Counted from the first letter of the stretch, positions 1 to 12,258 are shown. The stretch: DNA of 64,000 nt from Quillaja saponaria (GCA_029379385.1 CM055610.1:19741422-19805421), one strand, 5' to 3'. A program made the numbers and translations. The notes: a model not told the origin generated them from the letters alone.

Positions 1-2800
1 TTATTTATTCATCGTGTATAGAATTAAAATATAAATAATAGATTAAATAATTATTGAATGTGTATTAAATAACTTTAGATGAATTTTATTTACAGTTAAG
101 TAAATTATAATTTTTTTAAAAAGATGTTCTTAACACATTTGATAAAGTATAATAAATTAATAAAAAATTATAAATTAAATAATATTAGAATTATATTTAA
201 TTATCATATGTTGTAAATTTTTATTTATTTATAAATAAAAACCCAGTTAGGCATTAAATTTGACTAAGCTGTGTCAAGAAAATTTAATGGTCTCTCCATC
301 TTTATCATTTTTGATAAACACGTGACATTGACCAAAATAAATAATGGTGGCTGAGGCCTAGAGCCAATGGGGATCGATATATAAATAAATAATAATGCCA
401 AGGAGGCACCACGGAAGTGAAGGGACACTACTTACCTACTCAAGAAGGGAATCCAAATGGAACCCATATTTTGCTTTCAAATTGGATTTTCGAACCCCAT
501 CCTCCGACCAAAGGGTGCTTTGACGCCGTCTGGGCCCCCAGGAATGCGCGTCCTGGATGCTTCACCGCGCCATAGTCGACATTTATTGCATCTTAGGGCT
601 CCGTTTGGTATGATAACGAGACAGAGATCATATCCAATATTATTAAGTTAGAAAGTGCAAAGCTATTATGTCTTAAGAATATCGTCTATTTGAATGACGT
701 AAAAAGCATAATATGAGATCATGGTCAGAGAAGTTATTTTGTATAAAAATTACTAAAATAATATTTATGTAGTGTATTAAAAATAAAAATATCAAATAGT
801 TATATATGAATCAACTTTGTTTATTAATTTTATTTTTATATTAAATTAAAGTAATTTTTTTTTATATATTAGTTTTAATTTATTTTATTTTAAAATAAAT
901 TTAATTATTATTTTTTTTAATTTATGCGATTTTAATTTAAATTAATCTAATAATTTTCACATAAATAATTTTAATTGAAAACTAAAATTGAAACTACAAA
1001 AAAAAATAAAAAAATACTAATACTAAATTAAAAATACAATTAAAAAAAAAAATACCAAATTGAAATGACCGTTGCTGATCGTTATGCAACAACAATCCAA
1101 AATTTGAAAATGGGGAGGGGACAAGCTAGGGACTATTGAAATTAATGGAGTTCTTTTTATAGTTTGGGGGTTAGGGTATGGTAAGAATAAAAATAAAAAA
1201 AATTGGATGAGGGCAAAATTAAGAGGGAAAAAAAAATACTTGTGTTGCGGTAAAGAAGTAGCAAAATGTAAGCTTATTGGAATTGGCTGCCCAAACGGGC
1301 TGCAGCGCATCCCAGGCGGCAAAACGGCCCTGAGCCACGCCGCAATAGGGCTTAGCCGCAATGCCAAACAGGCCTTAGGTTGCATGTTCGAGAAGCTGGC
1401 CAAACAACACTTCTCATCATTCATCGTAACATATGATTTCTTTTTTTTTGAAGCCCTTTATTATCTATTTTATTTTATTTTATTTATTCCTCTAAATGTT
1501 TCAACTTAAACAAAATATAATAAAATTAAGGAATGTTATGTTTAGTAATTTACAAAAAGAAATATTTCTCAAACCATTGTCACTTTGGACAATTCAAACA
1601 GACTATAAAAATACAACGGTGCATAAACCATGGTTTTTGATTATGGTTCTCAACCTTCAATCCAAACATACCTTCAAAGAATTGTCATCATCAAAATCAA
1701 TTTGCACGATGGAGGTCATTATACGGTGGTGGTGAGATGATTGTGAGGATTGGTGGGTTGGTTTGCAACTGTTATCCTTAATATTTTTTTCTCTCTCTCT
1801 AATCCTTAATAAAAAAAATACAATTAAGCAACACTATAAAATAATTTGTTACGCATAAATTATTTTTGGAAAATTAAAATGAGAATAGAAAGAGAATGTG
1901 TTATAGAATTAAATGACAATTTATTTTCTTTTTATAGTTTTGTAGCATCAATAATGAATTATTATTATTTTCTATTTGATAATAATTTTTAGACAAAAAT
2001 AATATTAAATATGTAAATAATTCATAAAATTTAAATGCTTCTGTTTTTTTATTAATTTAAAGTTTAGTTTTTTATTTAATTATTTGTCATTATAATTTAT
2101 TTTATTTTGTGTTATTTTATAATAATTAATAATTTATTTATATTTTCATCATTTAATTTTATTTGGAGGTTATTTTTTCATTGGACTAAAATAAATTGAT
2201 ATATTATTATTTTATATATATAATTTTTTATTTAATAATTTATTTACTATAAATAAATTATATTTTATCAGTTAAGTCAAATGAAACTTCTAGTATTAAT
2301 AAATCACTTGTGACTAAAATATAAAAATATTTAATTTATGATGAAAATTGCAATAGTTAGAACCGAGAATACTTAGCTTTTTGGTATTATTAAATTTGAA
2401 TCATGGTAGAATTAAGAAGATTTAATTTATTAGTTGTGTGAAGAGAGTGAAATGTATATCGTATATAACAATAAATACCTTAATACATATTATTTCACTT
2501 AGTTAAGCAAACCTGTTAATTATTTAATTTGAATTAGTCTTATTCGCTTTTTTACTTTTACTATTTGGATATTTAATTGCAAAATCTGACTACTTTACAC
2601 ATAAATATGAGATTTGTTTAAATTTTCAAAATAGAAGTGACAATTAACTAATTTCTGAAAATTTCTATACTTTTTAAAAGTTATATAATTATTTTGACGT
2701 GGACTAAAAAATAAAGATCTCAAATGACGCAGAATATGCAGATATTGATAAAAAAAATGGTGGGGGTCACATTGTTTTCAAGGGGAACGAACGATCAAAT
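1..2800. other. AT-rich intergenic region with two GC-rich patches
   Basis: No coding region is supported. Most of the stretch is A/T runs. Two short patches stand out by base composition, about 480-600 and 1255-1395. The short open frames over them have no recognisable protein features and are read in both directions, so I treat them as non-coding. At about 598 a run reading ctccgtttggta resembles ends of degenerate plant DNA transposons, but no partner end was found. Confidence 0.5.
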
Positions 2801-5800
2801 CTCACCACTCTCTTCTATTTCTTCATTTCTATATTGCTCCCCAAGTTGTTTTGCTGAAAGGGAACGTTGAAAGTTGAAAGTTGAAAGTTGAAACTCTGAG
2901 CAAAAGCTTATTTGAGGACTTTTAGGATTGGGACAGAAAGAAAAGGCAGAGTTATTTACACATTCTTGCTTGAGCTGAGAAAGCTAAGATCTTTAATACC
3001 ATTTTAATACTAGAAGACTGCCAGTGTCGCTACTACGACTCCATAAACAAAGAGAAAAAGCTCAGCTGCAATCCCATTTCAGAATTCTCAAGGGTCAGTT
3101 TTTCTTATTTTCTACCTCTGCTCCAGTCTCTCTGTTTGTGTGTATATTGTCGGTGATCTGGGTTTTTTTTTGGGGGTAGTTTTCATGTTTTCCGGCTCCT
3201 TGAGTTGTTGATGCATTCGTGTATAGACAATAATTAGTGGGTTCTTATTTGTTCTCTGGGGATAGGGACTTGATGCTCCTTTTGGTTGTAGACAAAAGTC
3301 GGGAAAATAAATGAAAAGTACTAAATGATGTCTCTTGGGTGTTTCTCAGTTTTATTTATTTGTTTCTGTATTTAAATTTGTCCGGTCTTAATGATGAAAA
3401 TCTGTGGATTGCTGAAGATAGCTCATATCCTGTTGCCTACATTAACAGGATCTGCAATTTTAAGATCGTTTAAGAAGCCAAAATGCTTCTTCCTTTTACC
3501 TTAACGATTCACGAATTAGCAAATCTTCTTGATTGGTCGTGATGAAATCATGGGAGTTGATCATAAGGAAATCCTTAGTAGGTTGTGTTTTGGGACTTGG
3601 AATTCTGAATCAGTTAAAGCAGATTCTGTGTACATGAGTTTTTCTAATCTTAGTTCAAGATAGAAAAATCATGAAATGCTGAATCATCTTCCTTTTGCTC
3701 CCCTCTAAGACTGATCGGCTAACATCAACCCTGCTGTCTAATTATGTTAGATTTGTGGTACCATATGATGAAGGTTACATATTTCACTGGAAAAATCTAG
3801 ACATGCGTAGAGTTTTCTATTCGTTTCCTACAAGTCTCAACAATTTAAAGGAGTCTAGAACTTTTGTGCGATCTAGTATGATAATTGTCTGCAATTGCGT
3901 TTTCTAGTACTCAAACAATAAGAACCTCTTGTGATAATTTTTTATCTGCGCTTTTGACCAGTAAAAAAGGATAACTTCAGAAAACTTTATAATAAAGCTT
4001 AGGATATGGTCAATGATCCATTGGTGTAGTGACTCCCGATTCTCACTATAAGTGGGAAGTCCCAAGTTCTTCCACCCTCACTAAACAAATATTGTAAATT
4101 GTCTCTTCTTCTTTTTTTACTAAAACAGAAAGATGTGATTCAAGATGATCCCACTTAGTTTAGTCTGAAAGTCTTTCCTTTTCCAAGATAATAGAATATA
4201 CTATAGTTTTCTCTAGGACCAGTTTTATCTATTTGTTGTTCCTATATGGTAAATTTTCTGCTCACAGGTAGAGTTATTTAAATTTCTAAATCTTTTACTT
4301 AATTAGGGAAGGTCAGATCTTCTCAAATTATCTTTGTTGATATATAGGATTTAATAATTAGTGCTATTATTGTATTCTTGGAAGGATGTCAAATTTTCTC
4401 CATCATTGTATTGATTCTTTTGGATATCAATCGGTGTTGAACATGGTGTCTGAAATGTTGGTCCATCACTCCAGGATATGTGGCCTAACACAAGAGCATG
4501 TACAAGTTGAACAAGGTCCTACTGGTTCATCATACTATAGAACTGGATCTGTAATTTTTTTTTATTTTTTATTTTTAATTATGACTTGATTTCTATGTTA
4601 CAAACAGACTATAGACACTGGAAAAGAAATTGAGTGTTTATACAATTAGAGACTATGTTTACAGCCCCAGGTTTGATTTTTGTCTGAACTTCATCCAAAC
4701 TGTAACATGAATGTATATTCTTTCTTACTCAGATAAAATTTGATAGAGAATTATAACAAAATGGAATGTTGCTGAGCTAATTGATTTAGCGAATAAACAT
4801 TATTTGTTATTTGCCTATATTATGAAATGAGATAATGATCTAAAATTTATTACTTCCTGCTTTATCCTCCTTGAATTTTATGATTGGGCTGTGGACTGTA
4901 GTTGAATACAACATTGTTTCCATCTTCTCATAGTCAATAACTCTTGGTGGTTAAATAGCCGCCGTAGTGTCCAGAATTAATAATGGCGGATATCTAAGTT
5001 TTTAACTCAATTGAGATTTTTTTTAACAATTCTGGTGGAAATGGCATCGTGCTCATGGTTCTTCTATATAAGCTATTATTGTTTACTCACGAAACGGAGT
5101 CTCCTTATATTTATAATTGGCTCTTTTGTAGTTTGGATAAGTAACATCATGGGACCATTTATCCATGAAACAGATAATACTGGTGTTGTTCTAATAATAA
5201 ACCAGTTGATGGTTGTTGCAGTATTGTTGTATGTATTCATTCGCCTAAGTTCCAATAGATTTGTTTGTTCCATTCAAGATGAATTGATGGTTAGAGTATC
5301 TAATGAAGTCAATCATCCTGATGTCAGTGCATACTATGTGTTTTTACCTTGAAAGATGAAGATATAGTTGAATCTATTTCGTAATCATGGTAATAAATAG
5401 TATGTTGATATTGCAGGCTAACTTCTTGAATTTCTCTGCAACATATACGGAAAAGCCATGGAAAAACACTAACTTGCATATATATATAAATATTATATGT
5501 ATAATTTTGTTCCCCTATGAGGAAGAATTTGAACTGAGGTGAAATTCTTTAACAAAATTCACTAGTGTGACAACATTTGGAGCTAATAGAATAACAGGAT
5601 TAGTGGATTGCTTGTGAGTTGTGATCTTGGGACTTGACAGTTTTTCCATTTTGAGGGTTACTTTATAGCTTTCTTTTCGGATTGAGTTGATCCATTCTCT
5701 CCAATCATCTTCTCTGTTAGTTGCCTGTTCTAGTATTTGTTCTGATGGTAAAAGGTTATGGGAGATTTTCCACATGTTTACCTATAGTTTGGTCAAATGG

Positions 5801-6031
5801 AACACATCCACACGTTTATGCTATCTTATGTCTGAGTTTGTGTCATAGATATCAATGGAATGATTTAAGATTTTACTCTAATTTTTTATACTCTGATAAG
5901 TTATTTGTGGCTGAAACCGAATTTTCCTTGTAGATATTGGTAGGTTGTGCTTGTCCTAGTGCCTTTGATGAATATTTGGAATGAGTAAGCTAATCTCAAA
6001 GAAATTTCAGGGAGTTTTGCTACTCTAATTA
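2800..6031 (+). promoter_or_regulatory. Probable promoter and spliced 5' leader of the CBL gene
   Basis: Upstream of the CBL start codon the sequence becomes less AT-rich around 2800-3093, with a tandem gttgaaa triplet near 2867-2890 and pyrimidine-rich leader-like sequence. It then continues as intron-like DNA up to a clear acceptor (tttcag, ending at 6010) just 21 bases before the ATG at 6032. I infer a non-coding first exon near 2840-3093 and a leader intron of about 2.9 kb. The donor is not a strong consensus, so the first exon border is uncertain. Another acceptor-like site (attgcag, about 5416) could give an alternative leader exon. Confidence 0.4.
4010..4125 (+). repeat. SINE-like tRNA-derived fragment in the CBL leader intron
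   Basis: The segment ggtgtagtgactcccgattc followed about 30 bases later by gtcccaagttcttcc resembles the A box and B box spacing of a tRNA-type RNA polymerase III promoter, and the tail becomes T-rich. This is the usual head of a plant SINE. No clear target duplication was found. The call rests on box similarity only. Confidence 0.3.
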
Positions 6032-8502
6032 ATGGGTTGCTTTTGCTCAAAGAAAGCTAAAACACTTGGGTATGAAGAGCCCACTATTCTTGCAGCTGAA
6101 ACACCTTGTGAGTATCCATCATCAAATGGTAAACTCTTACAGCTGTGAATAATTGTTATTTTTTACTCCTTTTCTTGTTGTTTGGGAGAATCTTGTTCAC
6201 ATGAGTTCAGCATATTATATGACACAGATTTTATTACATTGATGACCAGACTTCAGTTTGGGAATCTTCAAGGACAGTATGAATTAGCTGTACAGTGAGA
6301 CTGTAGAACTTGCAGTTTGTTTGCACATCAGTTGTTTAAGAGATCATTTGCTGTGATATTTGACTTCAATATAACTACAGACTCCATATTATAGAGAATC
6401 CATAATCTGGTTAATGAATTATCCATAACCAGATCAAATATGATTGCCAAAACATAACATTTCAATAGACAACATCATGTGACAAGACATTCTTTATATA
6501 GAGATAGAGGTCCTAGCCTCTTTTGATGTTTTTCACCATCTCTATAAGCCCACCATGCAGGCAAATTATGATCCTAAATCCTGACTGAGTTTATATATTA
6601 AAAATCCATTACTTGTTGGAAATCTGCAAATATTTCCCTTTCGTTGCAGTTACTGTGAGTGAAGTAGAGGCCTTATATGAGCTCTTTAAGAAGTTGAGCA
6701 GTTCAATTATTGATGACGGCCTCATTCACAAGGTATGTTTTTCCACTCAAATATTTTTTTGTTTCTGTAAGCTGCATATAACATTTCAATCTGGTTTTGA
6801 TACTTTATTTCTGTATTGACCTTTTCAATGTCCAGGAAGAATTCCAGCTAGCCCTCTTCAGGAATAGAAATAGGAGGAATCTCTTTGCAGACAGGGTTAG
6901 TAAAGCTTTCCCCCATAATCTAGAATTCTTTTATTTTGTTCACATGCTCGATAACTTTCAGTATATAGCCTATTATCTGAAGTTCTATTGTATACTAATC
7001 TTGACATTATCACATCAATGACAAAAGCAATCTATGATATCTCTGCATGTTAACAGTGCTCTAAATTCCTCTTTTTCTTTTTTTTCTAATTGAGAAAACA
7101 GAGCTCTAAATTCTGACTCTTATGCTAATGGCTGATCTGACCAAAAAAAAAAAAAAAATGCTAATGGCTGATGTATGAAGCATGATTCTTTTTTCTTTCT
7201 CAAACAGCAATAACTTATCAAGATCTGCTTTTGTGCCTTTTCCTCTGTCTAAGATAATTTTATCTTTGGGTATCCTTGTAGATTTTTGATTTATTCGATG
7301 TCAAGCGCAATGGTGTTATTGACTTCGGAGAATTTGTTCGATCACTGGGTGTTTTTCACCCAAATGCACCTATAGACGACAAAATCGCATGTAAGATTAT
7401 TAGTTCTTAATTTATATCTACAATTCAACCTTCTCATTCTTTTATTTCCACTGTCAGATTTTCATTCGAACCGTAAAAACTAGATGCTTCAGTTGTTTTC
7501 ATTATTTACTTATTGCTCTACAGAAGCTCTCTTGGTTGAAACGAATGACGCACTGCAAGCATCATTTGCGACATTTATTATACTTATTGTTCTACAAAAG
7601 CTGTCTTCATTGACATACTGGATGCATTATTATCTATTAACATGAGGATAATCATTTTGTAGTTACTTTTAGATTATATGATCTGAGGCGTACTGGGTAT
7701 ATTGAGAGAGAGGAGGTGAGTAAGAAAAATCCCATAACTTCCATTTCCTTTCCTCACTTTAAGTGAGACTATTAAATTTTCCTGTTTCTGCATCTTATAG
7801 TTAAAAGAGATGGTGTTGGCACTTCTTCACGAATCCGATCTGATACTTTCTGATGATGTTATTGAGACTATTGTGGATAAGGTGCAAATCTCTCCAGCTT
7901 GTCAGTTGTCAGACCATGATTAAGTCATTTGAATTGAACTAAATATTCTAGATTTTTTTTATATTTTTCCTCAGACATTCAATGAAGCTGATGCAAAAAA
8001 TGATGGAAGAATTGATCAAGATGAGTGGAAAGAATTTGTGTTGAAGAATCCATCTCTGATAAAGAATATGACCCTGCCATATCTGAAGTGCGTATAAGTT
8101 CTACATGAAATTTATCACAATGAAAAGAATCTCGGTTTCTCTCTGCAGTTACATGATACATCTTTCTAGGCTGGTTAGGTTTCATTGAGATTAACTTCAA
8201 ATCAGTCTAAATTTGTGGTTGATAACTGAAGGTTTTCTGCATACATTTCACTTTAAATCCTGAAATTTTATCACTGGACCTCTTTCTCTGGCTGTATGAC
8301 TGCCAGGGTTGGAATTACTTCTGCACTCAGCTCACTCACTAAGTGAGTGGAGTTTCTTAGGTAGTCATTGTGCATATGTGTCTCCTTTTACAGAGTTTGC
8401 TTTTCTTACATGCATATGATCTCCTATCAATCTTCCAGGGATATAACCTTAGCGTTTCCCAGCTTTGTGGTAAGCACAGAAGTAGAAGACTCAGAGGTAT
8501 GA
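6032..8502 (+). CDS. Calcineurin B-like calcium sensor protein, CBL4/SOS3-CBL5-CBL8 clade
   Basis: Eight coding exons: 6032-6107, 6650-6732, 6836-6895, 7282-7390, 7663-7715, 7801-7881, 7975-8087, 8439-8502. They join to 212 residues, the usual CBL length. The family binds calcium and recruits CIPK kinases to membranes; CBL4 acts with CIPK24 in salt tolerance. The N-terminus [10 protein letters not shown] carries Gly2 for myristoylation, Cys3 and Cys5 for possible palmitoylation, and a basic stretch, so plasma-membrane attachment is expected. EF-hands: a 14-residue variant first hand (about 34-50), then loops at 79-90, 116-127 and 160-171. In loop 2 the DVKRNG pattern is typical of the family. 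The C-terminal FPSF motif (Ser200) is the site CIPKs phosphorylate. Every intron is GT-AG and all phases close. Assignment among CBL4, 5 and 8 needs a tree: the body is CBL4-like, while the end (TLAFPSFV...EVED) resembles CBL8. Confidence 0.93.
7058..7172. repeat. Two adjacent micro-insertions flanked by direct repeats
   Basis: Within the third CBL intron, gctctaaattc occurs at 7058-7068 and 7103-7113, separated by a 34-base pyrimidine-rich stretch. Just downstream, atgctaatggctgat occurs at 7122-7136 and 7158-7172, separated only by ctgacc and a run of A. This is the arrangement left by retroposition of a nearly fully 5'-truncated poly(A) element. Confidence 0.6.
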
Positions 8503-8940
8503 GGTGTAGATTTTCGTCAGGATAGTGTCCAGAATCATATTTCCGCGATAGAGAATTTCGATCGATTTGCCAAAGAATTTATCAAATATATAAGATGATG
8601 ACTGTTGATAATTACCTTGCCTGTGGTGAGAAAGATGTTTTGACGACAGACAATTGTATCTCTTTGATTGTGTTTCAAGAACTTGTAGAACATGGGATTT
8701 TAACACCATGAAGCACAGCCAACAAAAGGAGGTTTTCCGCACAAGCTCGACTTCTGCTGCTATCTTCAAATGGGTGATACGTTCTTTGAAATGAAATGTA
8801 TGTACAGCTGAATTTTATAAAGGATTTAGATGTAGGTAGATAATGTGTATCTTTTAATGGTTTTGCATCATCAGAATTTTTGTGGCAAATGTATATTAAG
8901 GAAGTATTGCTATGGTTTAATCGATGGGCATAAATAATCA
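8503..8940 (+). other. Probable 3' untranslated region of the CBL gene
   Basis: The stretch after the CBL stop codon is less AT-rich than the DNA beyond it and has no supported coding frame. It ends around an A/T-rich segment with aataa-type signals near 8930. The true polyadenylation site is not determined. Confidence 0.4.
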
Positions 8941-10708
8941 AGAAAGGACTACATTGTTGTTTGTTAGATGGAAATCCGAATCTTAGATAGAGTCTTTGAT
9001 GCAGGGAAGAGTGTTTGATAGAGTGGTAAGTATTTTAGTTAGACCTTCTGATTTTATAGTTAACTTTGAAAGGGGCTGCCCTACTCCCGGCAAAATTTCT
9101 AATTTTAACATGGATTGTCAATTACCAAAGAATTTAGCCTGGTTACAGTTATTAGTCAGGGTCAACTTTGTGCATGGCATGATTTATGAGAATGTACATT
9201 TGAAGCACACTGCACTACTAGTGGTACTAATACAAGGATGCAGCAGTAATAATTCTGTGTCAATATCAACAAAAAACCACATGGAAGCAATTTCAATTCA
9301 CTGTGTGCAAGATTTGCATAGTGAGAGCAATGCAATGCTTCTTCTAGGAAATTGTTTATCCATGGTTTATGTTAGTCAAACAGTAGCTTCTTGAGATAGC
9401 CATCAAGTTTTACATGCATCATGTACTAAAATGATTAGGGATCCAAAGCAAAGAAAGATTAGTGATCCAAGAATTGTATTTTAAACATAAAAATGTTGGT
9501 CATTTGGCTAGAAATGAGATTTCCTAGGGACTTTGTTTGATCCAAAAGAAAAGAGCTTGTATTAAGGGATAAGCACCCTGGATTTGGTACTCAAGTGCTT
9601 CACTTTAGTGGAATCCCCGCCATTGTCTTCTTATGAAAATACTAAAGTAAATTTAAAAGGTTAATATTAAGTTTGATAAATGTTTGGTAAATATTTATAA
9701 GAAGAGGCAACGAGTTCAAAGTGAGATTTGTCTTATATTTTATTCAAGTCACCTAAATGGTCCTATTTAATGTTAAAAGTTAGTTATAATGCAATATGTT
9801 TTTCTTTTGGTAATGTATCATATTCAATGCATAACTTATTAGCTAATTTCACAATATATATAAAACCCTTAAATTCTTCAACCACTGACAAATACTTTCT
9901 AATTAAGAGTAAAGTCAATAATTTACTTGCTTGCTTCAGCTGCAACATGGGCTACAGAGTTGAATTAAGTTAATAGCTAGCTTGCATGCTTCAGCAGCAA
10001 CAACCTGAGCTAACTACATATTTAATTAATTTGCTTGCCTTTATTGCATATTTTAAGAAAATAATAATAATAATTTGTTTTATTGTTTATCATTAAAGAA
10101 ACAAGAAAGATTTGTTTGGATTTGGATCACTTGTACTAGTAATCCTCTCAAGCTAATTATAAAAATCAAACGACATTATATATATATATATATATATATT
10201 TCTATGTGCTAAAATTTTTATTTAGTCTCAACTTTTATTTATTGTTAAAAATCTGTAAATATTGAAGGTCTTAGTTGGTTCAACTGATAAAATTTTTTAG
10301 AGCCTTCTTAGAATATGGGATCAATCCGGTCTTTTTCTAAGATAGAAAGGGTTTATAAAAAGCTAGGGAGAGAGCTATCCCCTATTTTCTCTCTATCATA
10401 TAAATTTATATATCATAATTTTTAACTAATAACCCAATAATAAAATAAGATATTATGTTATGAGAATTGTGATTATTTTAAGTATAATATAGAGAAAAAA
10501 GTATGTGTAGGTTTTAGTGAATTAATTTTAATTAAAATAAAATAAGGTTGAAGTAATATCACTTTAAGTTATGTGAAGTACACAATGACAAATTTTATTT
10601 TTATTTTCAAAAGTTGAAGTAAAAAGCTTTCTGATATCAAAGAAAGATAAATATCACTTGCCTAGAAGGTGAAAAGTTTTAGATCCAATGGAAGCAAAGT
10701 TTTATGAA

Positions 10709-10740
10709 GAACAATCTTATATATATATATATATATATAT
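10709..10740. repeat. (AT)n microsatellite
   Basis: An uninterrupted run of AT dinucleotides. A second one lies at 10177-10199. Both are intergenic. Confidence 0.9.
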
Positions 10741-11238
10741 GGAGGTAGATGAATCCAATGTGGTTTTGGCTCAATAGCCTGTTGATCAGACAAGCTTTGC
10801 CTCGGGCTGTAGCACAGTGGAAAAAAGCAAAATAACAAATTATTTAAATAAGAAAAGGGTCACCAATGCAGCCAGTCTTGATCATCATCAAAGAGAATTA
10901 AACAAAAAAACACTACACATTGTTTTTGTTTTTATAAGGAAAAAACTTTATCACTCTAGTATGTATTCATATTGGTGTGAGTCTAATTTTCTTAGAGTCT
11001 ATAATTGTCCTTCTCTACACATATATTTTTACAAATTTAAATTTTTGACATTATAAAAACTAAATTACAAAATACATACGTGCTTATCACTTGAATCACA
11101 AGAATAATATATTATTATATATGTTTGCTTGCAAATTGCAATTCAATTGGCTCCCCCTAGCATTAGGGTGAGATATAAATTTGTAATTAAACATTATTCA
11201 TGCCTAGCTCTACTATTTTGGATATCATGAGCCCAATG

Positions 11239-11290
11239 AAGCTCTGCCATTTGTACTAAAAGTGAAAAAAAAAAAAAAAGCTTCTGCCAT
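11239..11290. repeat. Poly(A) micro-insertion with imperfect direct repeats
   Basis: aagctctgccat (11239-11250) is repeated with one extra T as aagcttctgccat (11278-11290). The intervening bases are a short unique piece followed by about 15 A. The layout matches the micro-insertions in the CBL intron. Confidence 0.4.
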
Positions 11291-11299
11291 GTAATAATT

Positions 11300-11305
11300 C
11301 ACGTG
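11300..11305. promoter_or_regulatory. G-box (CACGTG) upstream of the PI4K gamma gene
   Basis: The palindrome CACGTG sits in the context ttcacgtgactc, about 750 bases before the TATA box of the downstream gene. G-boxes of this type are bound by bZIP and bHLH factors, and this context resembles an abscisic acid response element. Function is inferred from the motif alone. Confidence 0.35.
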
Positions 11306-12050
11306 ACTCAGCATGTGATTATGATGCCATTTTTAAAGTTTATACACAATTAATTACTTTTTATGACATGGCAAGTACCCATTGACTGTTCTATGTGTAA
11401 GCAATAAACAAAATCTTGAGGGCAAAATTCATTTTCAAATTGAAAAATAGCAGACAACAAGAATAAAAAACAGTGGATCTATTAACGGCGTTGCTCCTTC
11501 ACTATTGGGCACGTCATTCCGTCACATTTAACGATCGTTTATGTAAGTACATTTTTAGGTTCCTTATGCTTTTCTCAAATTCTGTGAATATCAAATTACT
11601 ATAATAGCCGTCAATAATCCTTCTAGAAACTCGTAAAATATTTACTAATAATTATTTATTACAAATAATGATAATAAGCTTTTACTTAAAAGATATTATA
11701 TAAAAATATTAGTAACTTGTAATCTGAAATTTATATTGTTTTTCTATATTGCAATGGATTATTTTATGTAAAAAGAAGGGAAAAATAAATGTTAGTGAGG
11801 AGAAATTTGTAATCTAAATTTATGGTAACAATTTCTTATTTTCCTTTGCATAGTAAAAATTATTTTTATGCACTTCAGAAACAAAAGGGTAAAAATATAT
11901 TTACAATTCTAAATATTTTTCACAGTGGCCCAAAGTTTAGTATTTTTTTTCCAACTAAACCCAAAAAAAATAAAAATCATAACGTCCGTTTTACAATAAC
12001 GAAGTCGTTAGTCTCCGGCTAAACTTTCTTAACAAGAAATGAAGTCCAAG

Positions 12051-12060
12051 CTATAAATAG
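12051..12060 (+). promoter_or_regulatory. TATA box of the PI4K gamma gene
   Basis: ctataaatag is a near-perfect plant TATA box. About 30 bases downstream the sequence changes to a pyrimidine-rich leader (tttctctccctcttcc), fitting a transcription start near 12085. The leader then runs about 1.2 kb to the ATG at 13278 and probably contains introns, with a good donor cc/gtaagaac at 12286/12287. Confidence 0.55.
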
Positions 12061-12210
12061 ACACTTTTTGGTTCAACTGACTAATTCTCAGTTTCTCTCC
12101 CTCTTCCTTCAATTCTGCCTGACAGTAATTTTTCTCGGGAAAATAAGGGAAGAGAAAATTTTGGATTCTCGGAGAGTTGGGAAGAAAGGTACGGAGAAAC
12201 TCGGAGAAAA

Positions 12211-12258
12211 ATGGAGCTCAATGTTTCGAGTTTGTCTTATCATCGTCATCCTACCTGA
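12211..12258 (+). other. Upstream ORF in the PI4K gamma leader
   Basis: A 15-codon upstream frame (starting MELNVSSLS) opens in the first leader exon with A at -3 and G at +4, a favourable initiation context. It closes before the putative donor at 12287, so it would be present in the mature leader. It could lower translation of the main frame. Conservation is unknown. Confidence 0.4.

Larger units (their letters stand above)
8941..11450. other. Intergenic region between the CBL and PI4K gamma genes
   Basis: No gene is supported. A 132-codon open frame at 8996-9394 has no recognisable motif. The stretch holds (TA)n microsatellites at about 10177-10199 and 10709-10740. A SINE-like box arrangement lies at about 10264-10400 (cttagttggttcaactgata, then gatcaatccggtc). 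A poly(A) micro-insertion lies at 11239-11290. Confidence 0.4.

Noticed and set aside
1023..1509. Overlapping open frames on both strands over the GC-rich patch
   Set aside because: They depend on poly(A)/poly(T) runs read as Lys or Phe and have no recognisable protein features; the patch itself is reported by composition instead.
5515..5775. 86-codon minus-strand frame in the CBL leader intron
   Set aside because: No recognisable domain and antisense to a transcribed intron; likely chance.
8996..9394. 132-codon open frame downstream of the CBL gene
   Set aside because: No recognisable domain, no codon bias and no splice context; it looks like chance openness in DNA of mixed composition.
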